Of a DNA stretch of 64,000 nt, positions 37,330 to 48,712 are shown piece after piece. The translations under genes and the position numbers were made by a program. Location of the stretch: contig JBANSL010000014.1 in assembly GCA_037127255.1 (NCBI GenBank), positions 2,110,501 to 2,174,500 of the forward strand, given 5' to 3'. This DNA comes from Persicaria tinctoria (Eukaryota > Streptophyta > Magnoliopsida > Caryophyllales > Polygonaceae). Under the pieces are notes generated by a model. That model made no database searches. It saw only the letters and a list, made by a program, of their open reading frames with translations, and was not told the DNA's origin. The first letter of the stretch is position 1, and every line of letters starts with the position of its first letter.

Positions 37330-37820
37330 GTATGTGTGATGAGTGTGCATCGGTGGTTCACACGGTCCTCCCACTTGCAAGTATTAGGGGCGAATCCAAT
37401 GTTGTAATTAATGCCCGTAATATTCATGTTGGATGAGGTGCTCAAATGGGATCGTATCACTCCGATCCAACTGTCTCAAAACGCGATCAAGGTGGTACAT
37501 CTCCTTCAGATCTAAGCACTTGATCGTCCCTCTATAGGACGATCCAACTAAAATCTCGTCTGTAATCAATGGATATGCTTCCCGAGTCACATGTCATGTA
37601 CACAATGTTGAGCAGAGTTGCATATATTTAGATCAATAGAAATTAATTGGAATAGATTTGTACCTCCGTAACCATCATATAGTCTAATAGAGCACGGTAG
37701 TAAAAGAGTAATCCCCGTTGATTGGGAGTCTTCTCCTCTCGGTGGTGGGCCGTTTTTTGCTGATCATTCACAATCATCAAACTCCGCGCTGAATGCCCGT
37801 GTAACTTCATAAAATATGTC
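37330..37820 (-). pseudogene. Plant mobile domain fragment, unit C
   Basis: Same content as unit B. A small deletion (about 37425) fuses the frames differently, giving LIQHEYYGHINYNIG. Adjacent frames keep AYPLITDEILVGSSYRGTIK and CLDLKEMYHLDRVLRQLDRS. Decayed. Confidence 0.55.
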
Positions 37821-38384
37821 CAAATCCAGTACCCTATACACTCCTACCCTACAATCCCTTACCCGTACCCTAGGCCAGTAGGCAGTAGCCCTACTCGTTC
37901 ATACAACCATGACCATGAAAAGACCAGATCCCCAAGAATCTGACGAATCGGCCAACTGACTCCCGTCGGCGAATCCCGCTCGGCTCGGCCAAGCTACTCC
38001 CGTTCCCGCCGTCGAGGGAACTTCGACTGCTCCCGAGCCCGAGGTAGCCGTCGACCACCGCCCGACAGTGGTCATATAGGTGTACCCGCCTTCGGTTACA
38101 CCTGCCGGAAACGCCGTCGTGGTCATCACCGTCCATAGCGGCACCGTTGTCATCAATCGGGCGGAGAGGCAAAGGAATCTGAACCCGACGGGGAGCCGGA
38201 GCCCGGAAAGGGAGGAGAAGGAGACTGAGGTTGGGAGTCCGGTTAAAAAGGACGACAAGGAACCAATTTCTTTGGAGCCCACCCTTCCCGACCACTCATC
38301 GATGGATATCTCGGCTGATAACAAATCTATTAACTCAACCACTACCATGGAAATCTCCAGCGAAGAACAACGGTAGGGTGTCGA

Positions 38385-38555
38385 TCAATAAAATCAAGCA
38401 CCCTAAAATACTCTCCCCTCTCTCTTACATTGGCTATGGGCCTGAAATAGATCGGCCTCAACATCCATCGATCCACCCACGACCTCAAATTAGTCCCATT
38501 CCCCACTGTCCAATAACACCTCTCGCTCCCACAGATCGAATACTCCGCCAAGCAT
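38385..38555 (-). pseudogene. LINE fragment joined to the repeat array
   Basis: - strand frame CYWTVGNGTNLRSWVDRWML is the W-x-GNG-x-W-x-D-x-W motif of plant LINE reverse transcriptase ends. It abuts the last array unit, so the array's right edge is a chimera. Confidence 0.55.
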
Positions 38556-38802
38556 ATCTATATATATGCATAAGATATATAATTTGACCCAATTTTGTTA
38601 AATATAAATATTATATTGAATTCTTGCAAGTGTAAAGTTATCTTCAATTAGAACATGTCAAAAGACTTGTATCCATTAATTAAACAAAAATGGTACAGAA
38701 TAATCATCTCAAATTATAGAGGTCATACATATATGAATGGTCTAACCAAATAAAACATAGGAAAATCACAAATAAAAAAGGGGTTCATCTCAAAGCCGAT
38801 AA

Positions 38803-39028
38803 AAACACAATAGATTTTTTTTTTTGATTAGGTAAAAATTCGAAGGTCAGACAGACCTGACTCATCGAGAGGCCGATCAAAGTCGGCAGACGGTGAACCG
38901 TATAACAGAGCAAACTAAAGACAGAAATACAAATAACAAGCGAAATAAATCAAGCAGAAAGAAACTCTACAACCATTTCAAGAAGACCAAACACCCGAAA
39001 CGCTGAGGAAGGATAACCACGATAGATT
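38803..39028 (-). mobile_element. Short retroposon, ~14-bp imperfect TSD
   Basis: Imperfect duplication around CACAATAGATT (38803-38816) and CACGATAGATT (39015-39028). The insert starts with a T-run and GATTAGGTAAAAATTCGAAGG and carries AGGCCGATCAAAGTCGGC. Same family as 13569-13846. Confidence 0.65.
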
Positions 39029-39029
39029 G

Positions 39030-39195
39030 ATAGAGGTCAGAAACATCTCTTGAGGAGCTCATCCTATCCATTCACACTTGGGGTATCAGTTTCGGTACCA
39101 CTCTAATAAATGAGCGGAAATGAGGATTTGAACTGAAGACTAAAATCAGTCAAATTCCCACCCTATACCAACTAAGCTAGCTAAGCACGTTACTT
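39030..39195 (-). repeat. tRNA-derived SINE
   Basis: On the - strand TAGCTTAGTTGG (A-box like, complement near 39170-39181) is followed after ~45 bp by GTTCAAATCC (B-box like, complement near 39124-39136). This spacing is that of a pol III promoter in a tRNA-derived SINE. The full cloverleaf is not kept, so it is not a tRNA gene. Confidence 0.6.
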
Positions 39196-39328
39196 GATAT
39201 TTCATCAAGAAGGCATATATAGGTTATTGAATTAACTGAAGAATGAAGATAACTTACAAATGTAGAATATAGAAAGAGAATTATATAATTACAATGCAAA
39301 TGTGTGTGAATTAAGTGAGTCAAAAGTG

Positions 39329-41061
39329 TCAAGAGTGGGTGGTGTTGAGGGTGAGCTGGGCTCGAAGATGGAGCATGTCGTCGATGAAATACTGAGCGCC
39401 AACACTCATGGAGCGGGTCAGCAATGGTGTACCGGTGAAAGTGCAGTTATCGGCCCTGAGTTTGGTCCGGAAACCCCCCTCCATAAGTACCGCAAACTGG
39501 TAATCAATCGTAAGCGTTCCCGGACCTCCCTGCATAACCAAATACATAACCAAGTGGTCGCGGGAGGTGCAACAAAGGTCCAGGAAAAACCATTTTCCGC
39601 CTAATTTGAATCCCTGAGAATAGCGCTGTTTTGCCAGGAATAGATTCTCCCTATCTTTGGGCGTTAAGCACAAGTAGACGGCGATTGAATTACCGTCGGA
39701 TTGTAGCTGCACCACCTTCACAGTACTGCTCGTAAATGCTGCGTATCAAATACAAGTCTTCGGGGGTAGATGGGTCATCTTTGACACTCATGATGTGTTG
39801 CCTTTGCCCATAGGGGAATCCGGCGTTCAAGTGGAGGGATTCCAACATGAGATTCAACACTGCTTCGGTGTCAAATCTTTCATGCTTCGCTCGGATATCC
39901 TCCAGGTAAGTCATACTTAGGTATGGGAAATAGATGAAGCGAGCCAGTCGCTTGGTGAGGATTTCTTGACGCTCTTTCCGTTCGGGATAGTGTTTACGAG
40001 CCCACTTCAATATGAAAAGGTAGAGGTCGTCTTCTGTTCTCACTCTGAGGCCGTCGCTTCCGAGCACAGCCTCTAATGCACAAAGTGGCAAGGCCATGGC
40101 CATCGTCACCTCTTCGGACCTTCAAATGAACCGATCATAACATATCATATCATATATTGATCGATCAAATATATATGATCGAATTGATCAAACTTACTTG
40201 GTGAAATCTCTTATTACTCTTAACAAAATACTGTATCGCAACCTCTTTAAGTGGTTCAAGCAAGTCTCCGAGCACCGAAAGACGAGAAGGAAGGTGGAGG
40301 TATAAAAGCGCATCTTCAAAGGAGGATAAGGGTTTCTTCTGCAGCAAATTGCAACAATATGAAACACAAGAAGCAACCTCCAACCTGTCGGCAACCACCA
40401 ACACGTTCACCAAACAGGGGACTGAATCTGTACTCAACTCGTGGGTATACATAAACTTTAAGACCTCTTCCAAAGCTTCTTCCTCTACTCTCCATCGATG
40501 ATCGATCCATATCACCAAAACACAAGACTATCAAAATTAAACCTCAATATAAAATAAAGCGAGATCGATTATGTATATATCTGAACTTACCAGATGGGTT
40601 GATCTTCAAGGTCACATGGGTCTGTGTTGATTCTCTCATGCCATTTCTGAATAGCTACAATACATCACCAATTTAATTAGCAGCTTTAAAGGTTAACTTA
40701 CTAAAGTAAAAAAATTAAGGGAAAAAAATAGCTTACCTTGTAGAAAAAGGGGCTGTGTATTGATAAGATGTGAGAACTTACATGAAAAGCTAAGATCATG
40801 GTCCAGTGTACATACATATGCAATGCAAGAAACGTATTATCAAATTAAAGTTTAAAACTGAAAAAGAAAAAAGAGCAACCAACTAATTAAGAAAGATTGA
40901 AACATACCTAATTTGGGGTTATCGGAGCCTTCTGAATCAGATTTGGGATGTAGATTATCGTCGGCGTCGTTAGAGGCAGAGATGGTCTCCACACGGAGCA
41001 CCCTATCGGAAAATCCCTCGTCGTTAAACGCGCTTAACGCAAACTCTATATGCCTTTCCAT
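39329..41061 (-). pseudogene. POB1-like BTB/BACK domain gene, damaged
   Basis: Related to plant POB1/LRB BTB-BACK proteins, substrate adaptors of CUL3 E3 ligases. Pieces on the - strand: 40908-41061 (start MERHIEFALSAFNDEGFSDR), 40591-40654 (AIQKWHERINTDPCDLEDQP), 40198 to about 40500 (end of the BTB fold and start of BACK: EEVLKFMYTHELSTDS, VADRLEVASCVSYC), and 40109 to 39329 (BACK and C-terminal MATH-like part, ending YFIDDMLHLRAQLTL). Three problems: the BTB core normally between exons 2 and 3 is missing, the exon 2-3 phase does not join, and a 1-nt frameshift lies at about 39718-39722 (frame ...IRSIYEQY to VKVVQLQ...). A divergent expressed gene cannot be excluded, but a pseudogene is more likely. 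Confidence 0.7.
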
Positions 41062-41259
41062 CGATCAATCGATTGATAACAACCTAATTAATTAATTTGT
41101 AATATATTATTTAGTGGAATTACTGATCAGTGCTAATTAAAATAAACAAATTTAAGCCTTACCACAATATATATATATAAATTGACGGAAATCGGTATCT
41201 AAAATAAATCTCAACTTTACCTACCTTGATCGTTGCAATATATAAATTGACGGAAATAG

Positions 41260-42873
41260 GTTTTGAAGAAGGCGTGGGATAAGGCATGTGCGACGAAAAA
41301 CGCGGTGATTGTGGTGCCTAAGGGCAGGACTTACTCCGCCAAGAAGCTCATCTTCTCGGGTCCTTGTGTCTCCGATATCGCTATGGAGGTAATTAATCAT
41401 TCATATACCTAACAATGTAACTCAACACTACTACTACTTAATAAGAACACGTTACTATTTATTAACTATATGAATCTTTTGTAGATACGAGGTACAATCC
41501 GAGCTTCCGCCAAAACGCCTTATTTTTCCGTTGATAGGCGGCATTGGATAATATTCAAAAACGTTAACGGACTGACCGTCACCGGAAACGGCACCATCGA
41601 TGGCAACGGCGAGATTTGGTGGAACAACTCTCGCAAAATCAACAAACAACGTGTAAGTCGATCGATCTTAACCTAACTATATAATTTTGGTATTTATATG
41701 ATCGTATATACTAATGTTTTTGTTTTTTCTGTTTTACAGCCGTGCAAACACGCTCCTACTGTAAGTGATTTGAATCCTTTGTACTGTTTTTTTTTTGTTT
41801 AGTCCAACTCGCAAATACATTATAGTAACGCTTTTTTTGCGACGGAACAGGCGATGACGTTCTACGGTTGCAAGAACGTGACAGTGGAGGAAATAACGGT
41901 GAAGCACGCGCAACAGATGCATCTAACGGTAGAGGATAGCGTCAACGTAATGCTTTCAAAAGTGACGATTTCTTCACCTGGTCACAGTCCAAACACCGAC
42001 GGCATCCACGTCACCTCTTCACAAAACGTTTATATAGTTGACTCTCACATTGCAACCGGTACACTTTTATTTTACACATTAACTACTGTCTACTTTTAGT
42101 ACCTAACTTGATATTTATGTTACAGATTTTAATTTGTTTTTTTTTTTGGTTGATTTATAGGAGATGATTGCATATCGATAGTGTCAGGGTCATCTAATGT
42201 CCAAGCCACGGACATCACCTGTGGGCCCGGCCATGGAATCAGGTACTTAAACCGTCGCTTTTTAATAATTTGCGAGTTCGAATTATGTCGTTGTGAATTG
42301 AGTTTTGAAATTCGGATGTGCAGTATTGGAAGCCTAGGAAAAGATGGAGAAAGGGTGGAGGTTTCAAACATACATGTAAACCGAGCAACACTATCCGGTA
42401 CCACCAATGGTGTTCGAATCAAGAGTTGGCAGGGAGGTTCGGGTTATGCAAGAGACATCACATTCGAGAACGTAGAAATGAAGAACGTGACGAATCCCAT
42501 CATCATAGACCAAAACTACTGTGACCACCGAAAATGCTCCAAATCGGTAATGTTACACTTAATCTCATCAATCAAAATCAACCTACTTTCTATATTATCT
42601 CGAAATTTCTTCTAACGGTAGTAATGTAACAAAAATATGCAGGGATCCGCGGTCCAAGTGAGTCAAGTGACATACCGCAACATCCATGGAACGAGCCATT
42701 CGGATGAGGCCATCAATTTAGATTGTAGCGAGAAGTATCCTTGCGAGGGGATTTCATTCGATAATGTCAACTTGGAAATGGAAGGAGGTGATCACGGCCA
42801 CAAGAAAGCCAAAGCTACTTGCAAGAACGCCTCAAATCTGAGGAGGTATGGACGCGTCGTCCCTGATTGCTGA
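41260..42873 (+). CDS. Polygalacturonase (GH28), lacking first exon
   Basis: Secreted cell-wall enzyme that hydrolyses homogalacturonan. Seven exons: 41260-41388, 41485-41652, 41741-41761, 41851-42058, 42161-42242, 42324-42546 and 42643-42873, giving 353 codons in one open frame. All four GH28 signature motifs are present: SPNTDGIH, TGDDCIS, GPGHGIS and RIKSW. The catalytic Asp residues, the His and the RIK basic pair are kept. The coding region starts at LKKAWDKACATKNAVIVVP, so the signal peptide and first ~45 residues (normally ending in a GDG.TDDT-like stretch) are missing. No candidate exon is visible between 41062 and 41259. It is either 5'-truncated or uses a distant exon displaced by rearrangement. 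Confidence 0.85.
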
Positions 42874-43560
42874 ACACAAGCATGTTTACACCTACGAGTT
42901 GGCAAGAAGAAGATTCATGTAGCGTACATTCATTACGTTTATATAGATGATTTTATTCATATGTATATAAGATAGGTTTATGAAACATTTTAATTTTAAG
43001 ATAGGTTTATGAAACATTTTAATTTTCTGTTTTATGTCAATGGATTCTGGTTGTTAATATAAAGAGCTTTGATTGTTTTGGTTTTTACTTATTGCAGTGT
43101 GGTCAGCATTTATTTAAATGAACATTAATTATAATTTATAATACACAATATTTGTTGGAGATGTAAATGAGTCGGTGGGACCTTCTATTGCCAATTGGTT
43201 TTAGAATGAAAAAAAACAAATATATAATTTCAACAATTGTCGCTATTGTAACTTGTACGTCTATTTTTGTTGGATTTAATCGATTATATCGAATTTATTG
43301 TTGGTTTCTAGACATTTTAATTTGACAATGGAATCATTTTCCTTTGATTAATAAAAATATTTAATACTACTCAACTAACCCTAACCCTATAATTTGAATT
43401 CCTCTCCATCTTCCCCGGGTTGATCAACCGCGAACAAGACGCATCAGATCAGATCGGTATTCATTTTCACATGAATCTCCAGGTCTGCAGATGGCAGGCG
43501 ATGTTGTTGAGATTTTGATCGGTTAAATCCAATCCGCGGATCAATTTTGTTGTTGTTTTA
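42874..43560. other. Polygalacturonase 3' flank with LTR-like scrap
   Basis: A 24-bp duplication (AAGATAGGTTTATGAAACATTTT at 42969 and 43000) lies in the 3' UTR. TGTTGGAGATG..CAATTGGTTTTAGAATG at 43153-43210 resembles the LTR-like fragment near 29.1 kb. No gene. Confidence 0.45.
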
Positions 43561-43574
43561 TGTTGTGGATTAGA

Positions 43575-43825
43575 AATCGGAGACGGAAATCTCAAGGCCA
43601 GGGCCAAAATCGATTACATGTTCAAGGTGGTCTTGATCGGTGACTCCGCCGTCGGTAAATCTCTCAGCTCATTGCGCGTTTCGCCAAGAACAAATTCAGT
43701 ACACGATTGGTGTCGAATTCCAGACGAAAACGCTCATCATCGATGAAAAGACCGTTAAGGCTCAGATTTGGGATACCGCCGGCGCCGGCCAAGAAAGGTT
43801 CGAAATTTTCTACAATTCCTGATGT
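43575..43825 (+). pseudogene. RAB GTPase (RABA/Rab11-type) pseudogene fragment
   Basis: Encodes the start of a Rab11/RABA small GTPase: [17 protein letters not shown] (P-loop), then out of frame ARFAKNKFS, then [19 protein letters not shown] and [12 protein letters not shown] (switch II). A 2-nt insertion after GKS, a small deletion before TIGVEF and an extra AG pair between DTAG and QERF break it. The remaining two thirds of the protein are absent. Confidence 0.8.
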
Positions 43826-43829
43826 TTGT

Positions 43830-44645
43830 GCTTATTTGATTAAAGTGTAGACACAGGTACAAGTATTGGTACTCGATCTGTGTGATTCATACAGATTGAT
43901 ATGAGTAATTGAAGTTTTGTTACTCGATTTGTAGAATTGCAATACTCCTTCAATCTGTTCAAGCTTAGATTATGGTTTGATTTTGTAGCACACATCATCT
44001 GTTACATTGTTTGGGTTGAGTTGGAATCAGATCCCCGCATTGACTCTATAGCCAGATAACAAAATCAAATCAGATTTTGTAGCACACATCATCTGTCATA
44101 GAAACTTGTTCATTAGGTTCTTTGATTTCTTCTTTGCCTTCCTTTTGATTCCTATATGTATAAGAAGATGATGGTGTGTACATTGACTCTATAGCCAGAT
44201 AACAAAATCAAATCAGATTTTTAGTGATTGTTACATTACATTACATCACATGAAACTCATCCGAATCTTCAAATTTTGGGATCAATTTTTTCTTCCTCCC
44301 ATCTCAGACAACTGCGACACTGTCGGTGTGAATGAACATCACATTCTACTCTTCAAAGTACTCTTCGAAGCAATTTGAATCATATCACGGATTCTTGGAT
44401 CACCCTTATAATTGGGCCTTTGTAGCGCCTGAGTTTGGATTAGGTGGCTTGTGGGTCAGATATCGAATGACAGAGACCTGAAAGGAATGTGTTTCTTCAA
44501 TGTGTTTACTTTGTCCGCATCTCCTCCACTCTCTCTTGCTTTTATGGGTTACCGGCGCTATGGAAAATTTTGACTGAACATTGACGAACCTAAGCTCTCT
44601 AGTAGGAGCCAGGAGGGTGAGGAAGGGAGCCATCCCACGAGATTC
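43830..44645. other. Intergenic with local duplication
   Basis: CATTGACTCTATAGCCAGAT followed by AACAAAATCAAATCAGATTTT occurs at 44038 and 44180. TAGCACACATCATCTG occurs at 43988 and 44081. No supported gene. Confidence 0.45.
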
Positions 44646-44650
44646 CTAAG

Positions 44651-45832
44651 AGCATCCCCAAGAGATGCTCCATTTTGGAGAATGTTGGGCTTATTTTTGG
44701 CCCAACAGATTCCCTAATCCATTCTCCAAAATAGGGATTGGAGGTGAAAAATAGGTTGCCTTCCCTATATTTGCAGCAATCCCTATTTTTTTAGCGTGCT
44801 TTCTCCTTCAACAGTCAATGACGGTTAGCGTCAATTTCCTCTTTCAACAATCAGTTGCAGTGATAGTTCGGAGGCCTAGGTTCAACGTTCCATCCCTTTC
44901 GAGATCGAAGGGAGGAAGAAGAACCTCGCCGCAGTTCAGTTCGGAAGCGGGGTCGGAAGCACGGGGATGGTGGAGGGCAGTGGGGTGGCGGCGGTCTCGG
45001 CGGCGATCAAGGCTGACCAAAGTCGAATTTCCCTTTCTCAAAACGTTCCTTCCCTTTCGAGATCGACGGGAAGAAGAAGAACCTCGTCGCAATTCGGAAG
45101 CGGGGCCGGAAGCGCGGGGATGGTGAAGGGCAGTGGGCGGCAGCGGCAATCAAGGCTGACCAAGAAACCTCGCTTCAATTAGGTCTTCAAAAGACTTCTC
45201 AAATTAAACCTACTGTCTTCCAAATTATGATCAATTGAGATCTTCAATTGTGATCACGTTCATCTTCAATTGTGATCACACTTCAATTGACGGACGCCAC
45301 AACCCACAGACTTCCACTTTATAATTAGGTTTGATTATACACCCGTTCATCCTAAATTCCTAATTAGTGCCATGAATTAGGGATCTTTTTTATGCTTATT
45401 ATTCCATGACTTTGTGTTATATGTTTCTACTAGTTGTGATCACGTGGAAATGAAATTGTGAGATTCTTCTCTCTTTGAATTAAGCATTTATTTTGTTGGA
45501 AGCACAATTAGTTAGTTCATTGTTTTTGAGAGATTATGTATGCTTTGTACGAAATTGGGGTGACTTTATAATTGAGCTCTTTAAATTAAGAAACCCTAAA
45601 TTGTCATCTTCAACCAAAATGATTGGTTTAATTTGATAAACACCTGCAGATATAAACCCTAAATTAAGGATGAAGGTGAGTTGTTGGAATTTTCATTAAA
45701 ATTTTAATTAAAAATTAATTTATAATTCTCTAAAATGGAGAATATGTTGGAATTAATGCACAAAATATTTGGAGAAGATGAGTTTTGATTCTCCATTTTC
45801 TAAAAAATTTGGGGAAATTGTTGGGCATGCTA
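44651..45832. mobile_element. PIF/Harbinger-like non-autonomous element
   Basis: Left end TAAGAGCATCCCCAAGAGATG and right end TTGTTGGGCATGCTAAG give imperfect inverted termini (GCATCCCCAA / GCATGCCCAA) with TAA on both sides, as in PIF/Harbinger. The inner flank reads CTCCATTTTGGAGAATGTTGG. Contains a degenerate tandem pair at 44887-45162. No transposase. Confidence 0.5.
44887..45162 (+). repeat. GC-rich tandem duplication inside the element
   Basis: CCCTTTCGAGATCGA, GAAGAAGAACCTCG, TCGGAAGCGGGG and GGATGGTG..GGGCAGTGGG occur in the same order at 44894-45022 and 45052-45162, about 157 bp apart. The second copy is shorter by small deletions. Confidence 0.7.
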
Positions 45833-46229
45833 AGTAGTGATGGCCTTCATCTTGCTGCGAGCACAGAAGCACCTCTAATGGTTCTGAAGTCAAATGCATT
45901 CACGTCGCTATTGCAAATTTGCAGTCTTAAGAGTTTGTGTGACAGGGAGCTAAATTGCATATAGCTCAGTGTGGAGCAAATAAAAGGCTCAGTAAAACAC
46001 AAATTGAACAGAGAAAAAAAAAGGCAGTAAACTCATTTACTAAGAGCTCAAGTTGCAGACTTGCAGCTTTAAGTTCAATTATCTGTCACAAAATTCCTTC
46101 TCCAGGTTAATCTCAATTACTGATCCCACCTATGCCCCACGAATGTAATTATTAAAAGGGCTGTCCATTGATCAAAGTAAAACAGCGTCTTACCTGTGAA
46201 GATGTAATGACCATGGAAATGGGATACGA

Positions 46230-48425
46230 CTAAATGTTTTCTCCTGGAGGGAGCTCCGCGAGCTTGGGTTGAGTACCCAGCACTCGCTCCATATCCAACC
46301 GGACCTCTATGTTTCGGATGCTGTAGCCAACCACCATCAACCAATACAAAAGCTTCGCTAGTTCAGTTGCATTCGTCTCTGTTACATTTGTCTGCACAAT
46401 ACACATCAACAATAAATGTCAATTCTCTTGCACATAGACGTTGCCAATATATGAACTTTGAAAGATGACTTGTTTACAACTTGAAGCATCAAACCTTCAT
46501 TTGCTGCTCTGAAACGGCTAAAAGGCGTTTTATGAATATATTCATGGCCAATATAACATCTTCACCAGCACTACTTGTCAAATCCTACACACAAATAATC
46601 AGAAAAACAAAATGTCAAGAGATGCTCTAGAGTTCAATTTTCCAGCATCTTCACCAGTGGTTTGAAGGGCATGCAACTAGTGGCGAAGGCCGTATCTATA
46701 GCAGCTTTACTCAGTTAGAGACTAAGAGACAAGGGTTCATGAATTTTATCAACAGATGCACATCAACACTAAAATGAACATTTCTAATCACAGCGTGAAA
46801 ATACTAGAAGATGACTGAGATACGAAGCACCAAAAACCGTCCATAACAAAAGGAAGCAGAGGGGAAAAAATAGAATCTCTGAATCCAAACCTTCAAATTT
46901 TGAGGTTCAAGCGACTTTAAGTACTCTAACAATTCATCCAGCGGCAGGCTTCCTTGCAACTTGACGATTCAATTCTTCTATCTCTGCTTCAAGCAACTCA
47001 ATGTACTTCACAGCATCCATCTTTTCAGGACCTGAAACATTACTCCAGCTAATAACTTCCCCCAACACTTTTTTCTGTGTACCTGGAGCAAAATCTGGGG
47101 TTTCCTGTGACATAAAACTGAAGACGTCAAACTCTTTGATACGTTGGAATCATACACCATACACGAGCATAGACACAGAGAAATATAGAAGAGACCACCT
47201 TCTGCCCTTGAACATCAGGTAGAGAAACCTGATCCAAACTTTGCTCTAGCTCCATTCGGAACTCTGCATTTCTAAACATATACCCAGTCATTAAGATGCT
47301 GTACATGAGCTGTGCAAAATTTTCAGCAACCTGAAACAAATGGGATATTTACTATTGCTCAGAGAAGTATCATGCATGCATCCAGCTACAGTTGCTGGAC
47401 GCAGAAGCATCTGAGATTTGTGGAGGAAAAGTAACTTACAGTAGTGACTGTTACGGCAAAAAATTGTGGAGGTAAAGTACCGATCATATTGGTAACTGTT
47501 TGGCGCATTGCATCGACCACCTAACAGACCACACAAACACAACATGAAGAAGATCACTCTGAAAACCAAATAGAGAATCACTTGATGAAAACTAAACAAC
47601 CTAAAAAAGACTGCAGACCTGCTGAGGGGCTCTCTTTATAAACAATTCCATGAACTCTGGCTGCACATTTTTTACATATTCCAATAAAATATCCCTCCGG
47701 CTTTTTGGCTGTCAAAGAAACAAGAATTAAATGATAGAACGGTTCAGTTTGGCCAACTTATGATTCAGGAGTCCATATAAGAAAACATGACATCCTACAT
47801 GATCCCTGCATATCAACTCCGGGTTTGTAATATATTAAACCAACAACAGTCAACTAACCCACACACTTATAGAAACATGAGGCAATCCATAAATGTTGCA
47901 GTAGAGTGTGCCCTAAGTGCAACTGCTAAACTGGTCAATTTACAAGGCACAACTCCAAGATATTCGCCATGGGAAATACCATATCAACTGTGGAAATATG
48001 TACACTACCATCTCTCCTAGCAGTTCACATCCAACAAAAACTCATTGCATAGAGCATAAGTTAGAAAGCAGCTACAACTCAACCACAGAGAAGACGGAAA
48101 TCAAAACCCCCAAATAAAAGCCAAAAGCTGATTAACCTAATGATAATCATCCAGTTCAAAACGTTAAATTTGGTTGAAGCAAACACAAATACCGAATCGA
48201 AATATTCGTAAAACCTAAATAAAAATCTCAATTGAGCAACACAACAGAGAGAGGAATACCGCAGAGCCATTAGTTGAGAGCTAATCGACCACCGGAGGTC
48301 ACTCTCCTGGGAAAGCTCGCCGAGAAGGCTGAAATACGAGGTGGATTTGAAAAGCAAACAGGAAATAGACGAGGGGAAGAGGAGAGGGATAATGTAGACA
48401 GCGACTGTACAGTCAGCAAAGACAT
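46230..48425 (-). CDS. DUF760 plastid protein, frameshifted
   Basis: Plant DUF760 protein of unknown function predicted for plastids. Start at 48425 gives a transit-like N-terminus (MSLLTVQSLSTLSLSSSPRL). Exon 1 probably ends near 48303, but that donor is uncertain. Further exons: about 47617-47708 (RRDILLEYVKNVQPEFMELF), 47442-47521 (VVDAMRQTVTNMIGTLPPQF), about 47202-47331 (VAENFAQLMYSILMTGYMFR), about 46893-47105 (TPDFAPGTQKKVLGEVISWS and KMDAVKYIELLEAEIEELNR), about 46496-46585 (DLTSSAGEDVILAMNIFIKR), and 46230-46391 (ending ERVLGTQPKLAELPPGENI). In the fifth of these the frame shifts after RKPAA at about 46944: the family continuation DELLEYLKSLEPQNLK is present but in another frame. It is therefore a recent pseudogene, or there is a sequence error. 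Confidence 0.75.
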
Positions 48426-48712
48426 CTCGACTCGAGTTGCTGCTTCAACCTCCTCGGAAACCCTAATCCGGCATTAACTACGATACGAGCAACAACAATG
48501 AAAGTGGGGGAGAGCTATGGAGGGAAGGAACTTGGAGGGTAGCAGGTTCGGACGGTGGCGATTGGTTGTGCTCGTACAAAGTCGCCGTCCGTCGGAGGGT
48601 GGATACTTTTTAAGGTTAAATTGGATAATGCTACCGCCCCCGTAGATGTGCAAAGCACTAGAGTGGTTCGAGAGGGTTAGACCTTCACTGGGATACAATG
48701 AGTGATCTGATA
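48426..48712. other. DUF760 5' flank
   Basis: Presumed promoter region of the - strand DUF760 gene, immediately bordered by the hAT-like repeat. No other signal identified. Confidence 0.35.

Larger units (their letters stand above)
35600..38377. repeat. Tandem array of ~1.13 kb units (three copies, first deleted)
   Basis: Landmark GAGTG(C/T)GCATCGGTGGTTCA occurs at about 35616, 36208 and 37339. Units B and C are offset by 1131 bp. Unit A lacks about 540 bp between AAACAC and CTGCCG at about 35802. Each unit ends in a + strand ORF of about 75-100 aa (ending EISSEEQR or EISNEEQR; stops at 36082, 37220 and 38376). It contains ERQRNLNPTGSR, EREEKETEVGSPVKK and MDISA(D/E)NKSINSTTTME. This acidic, Ser-rich tail is conserved between units, although unit B lacks the LEPTLPDHSS piece. 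Confidence 0.85.

Noticed and set aside
39100..39190. tRNA gene on the - strand
   Set aside because: A-box and B-box like words are present but stems do not pair well and an extension follows; better explained as a SINE.
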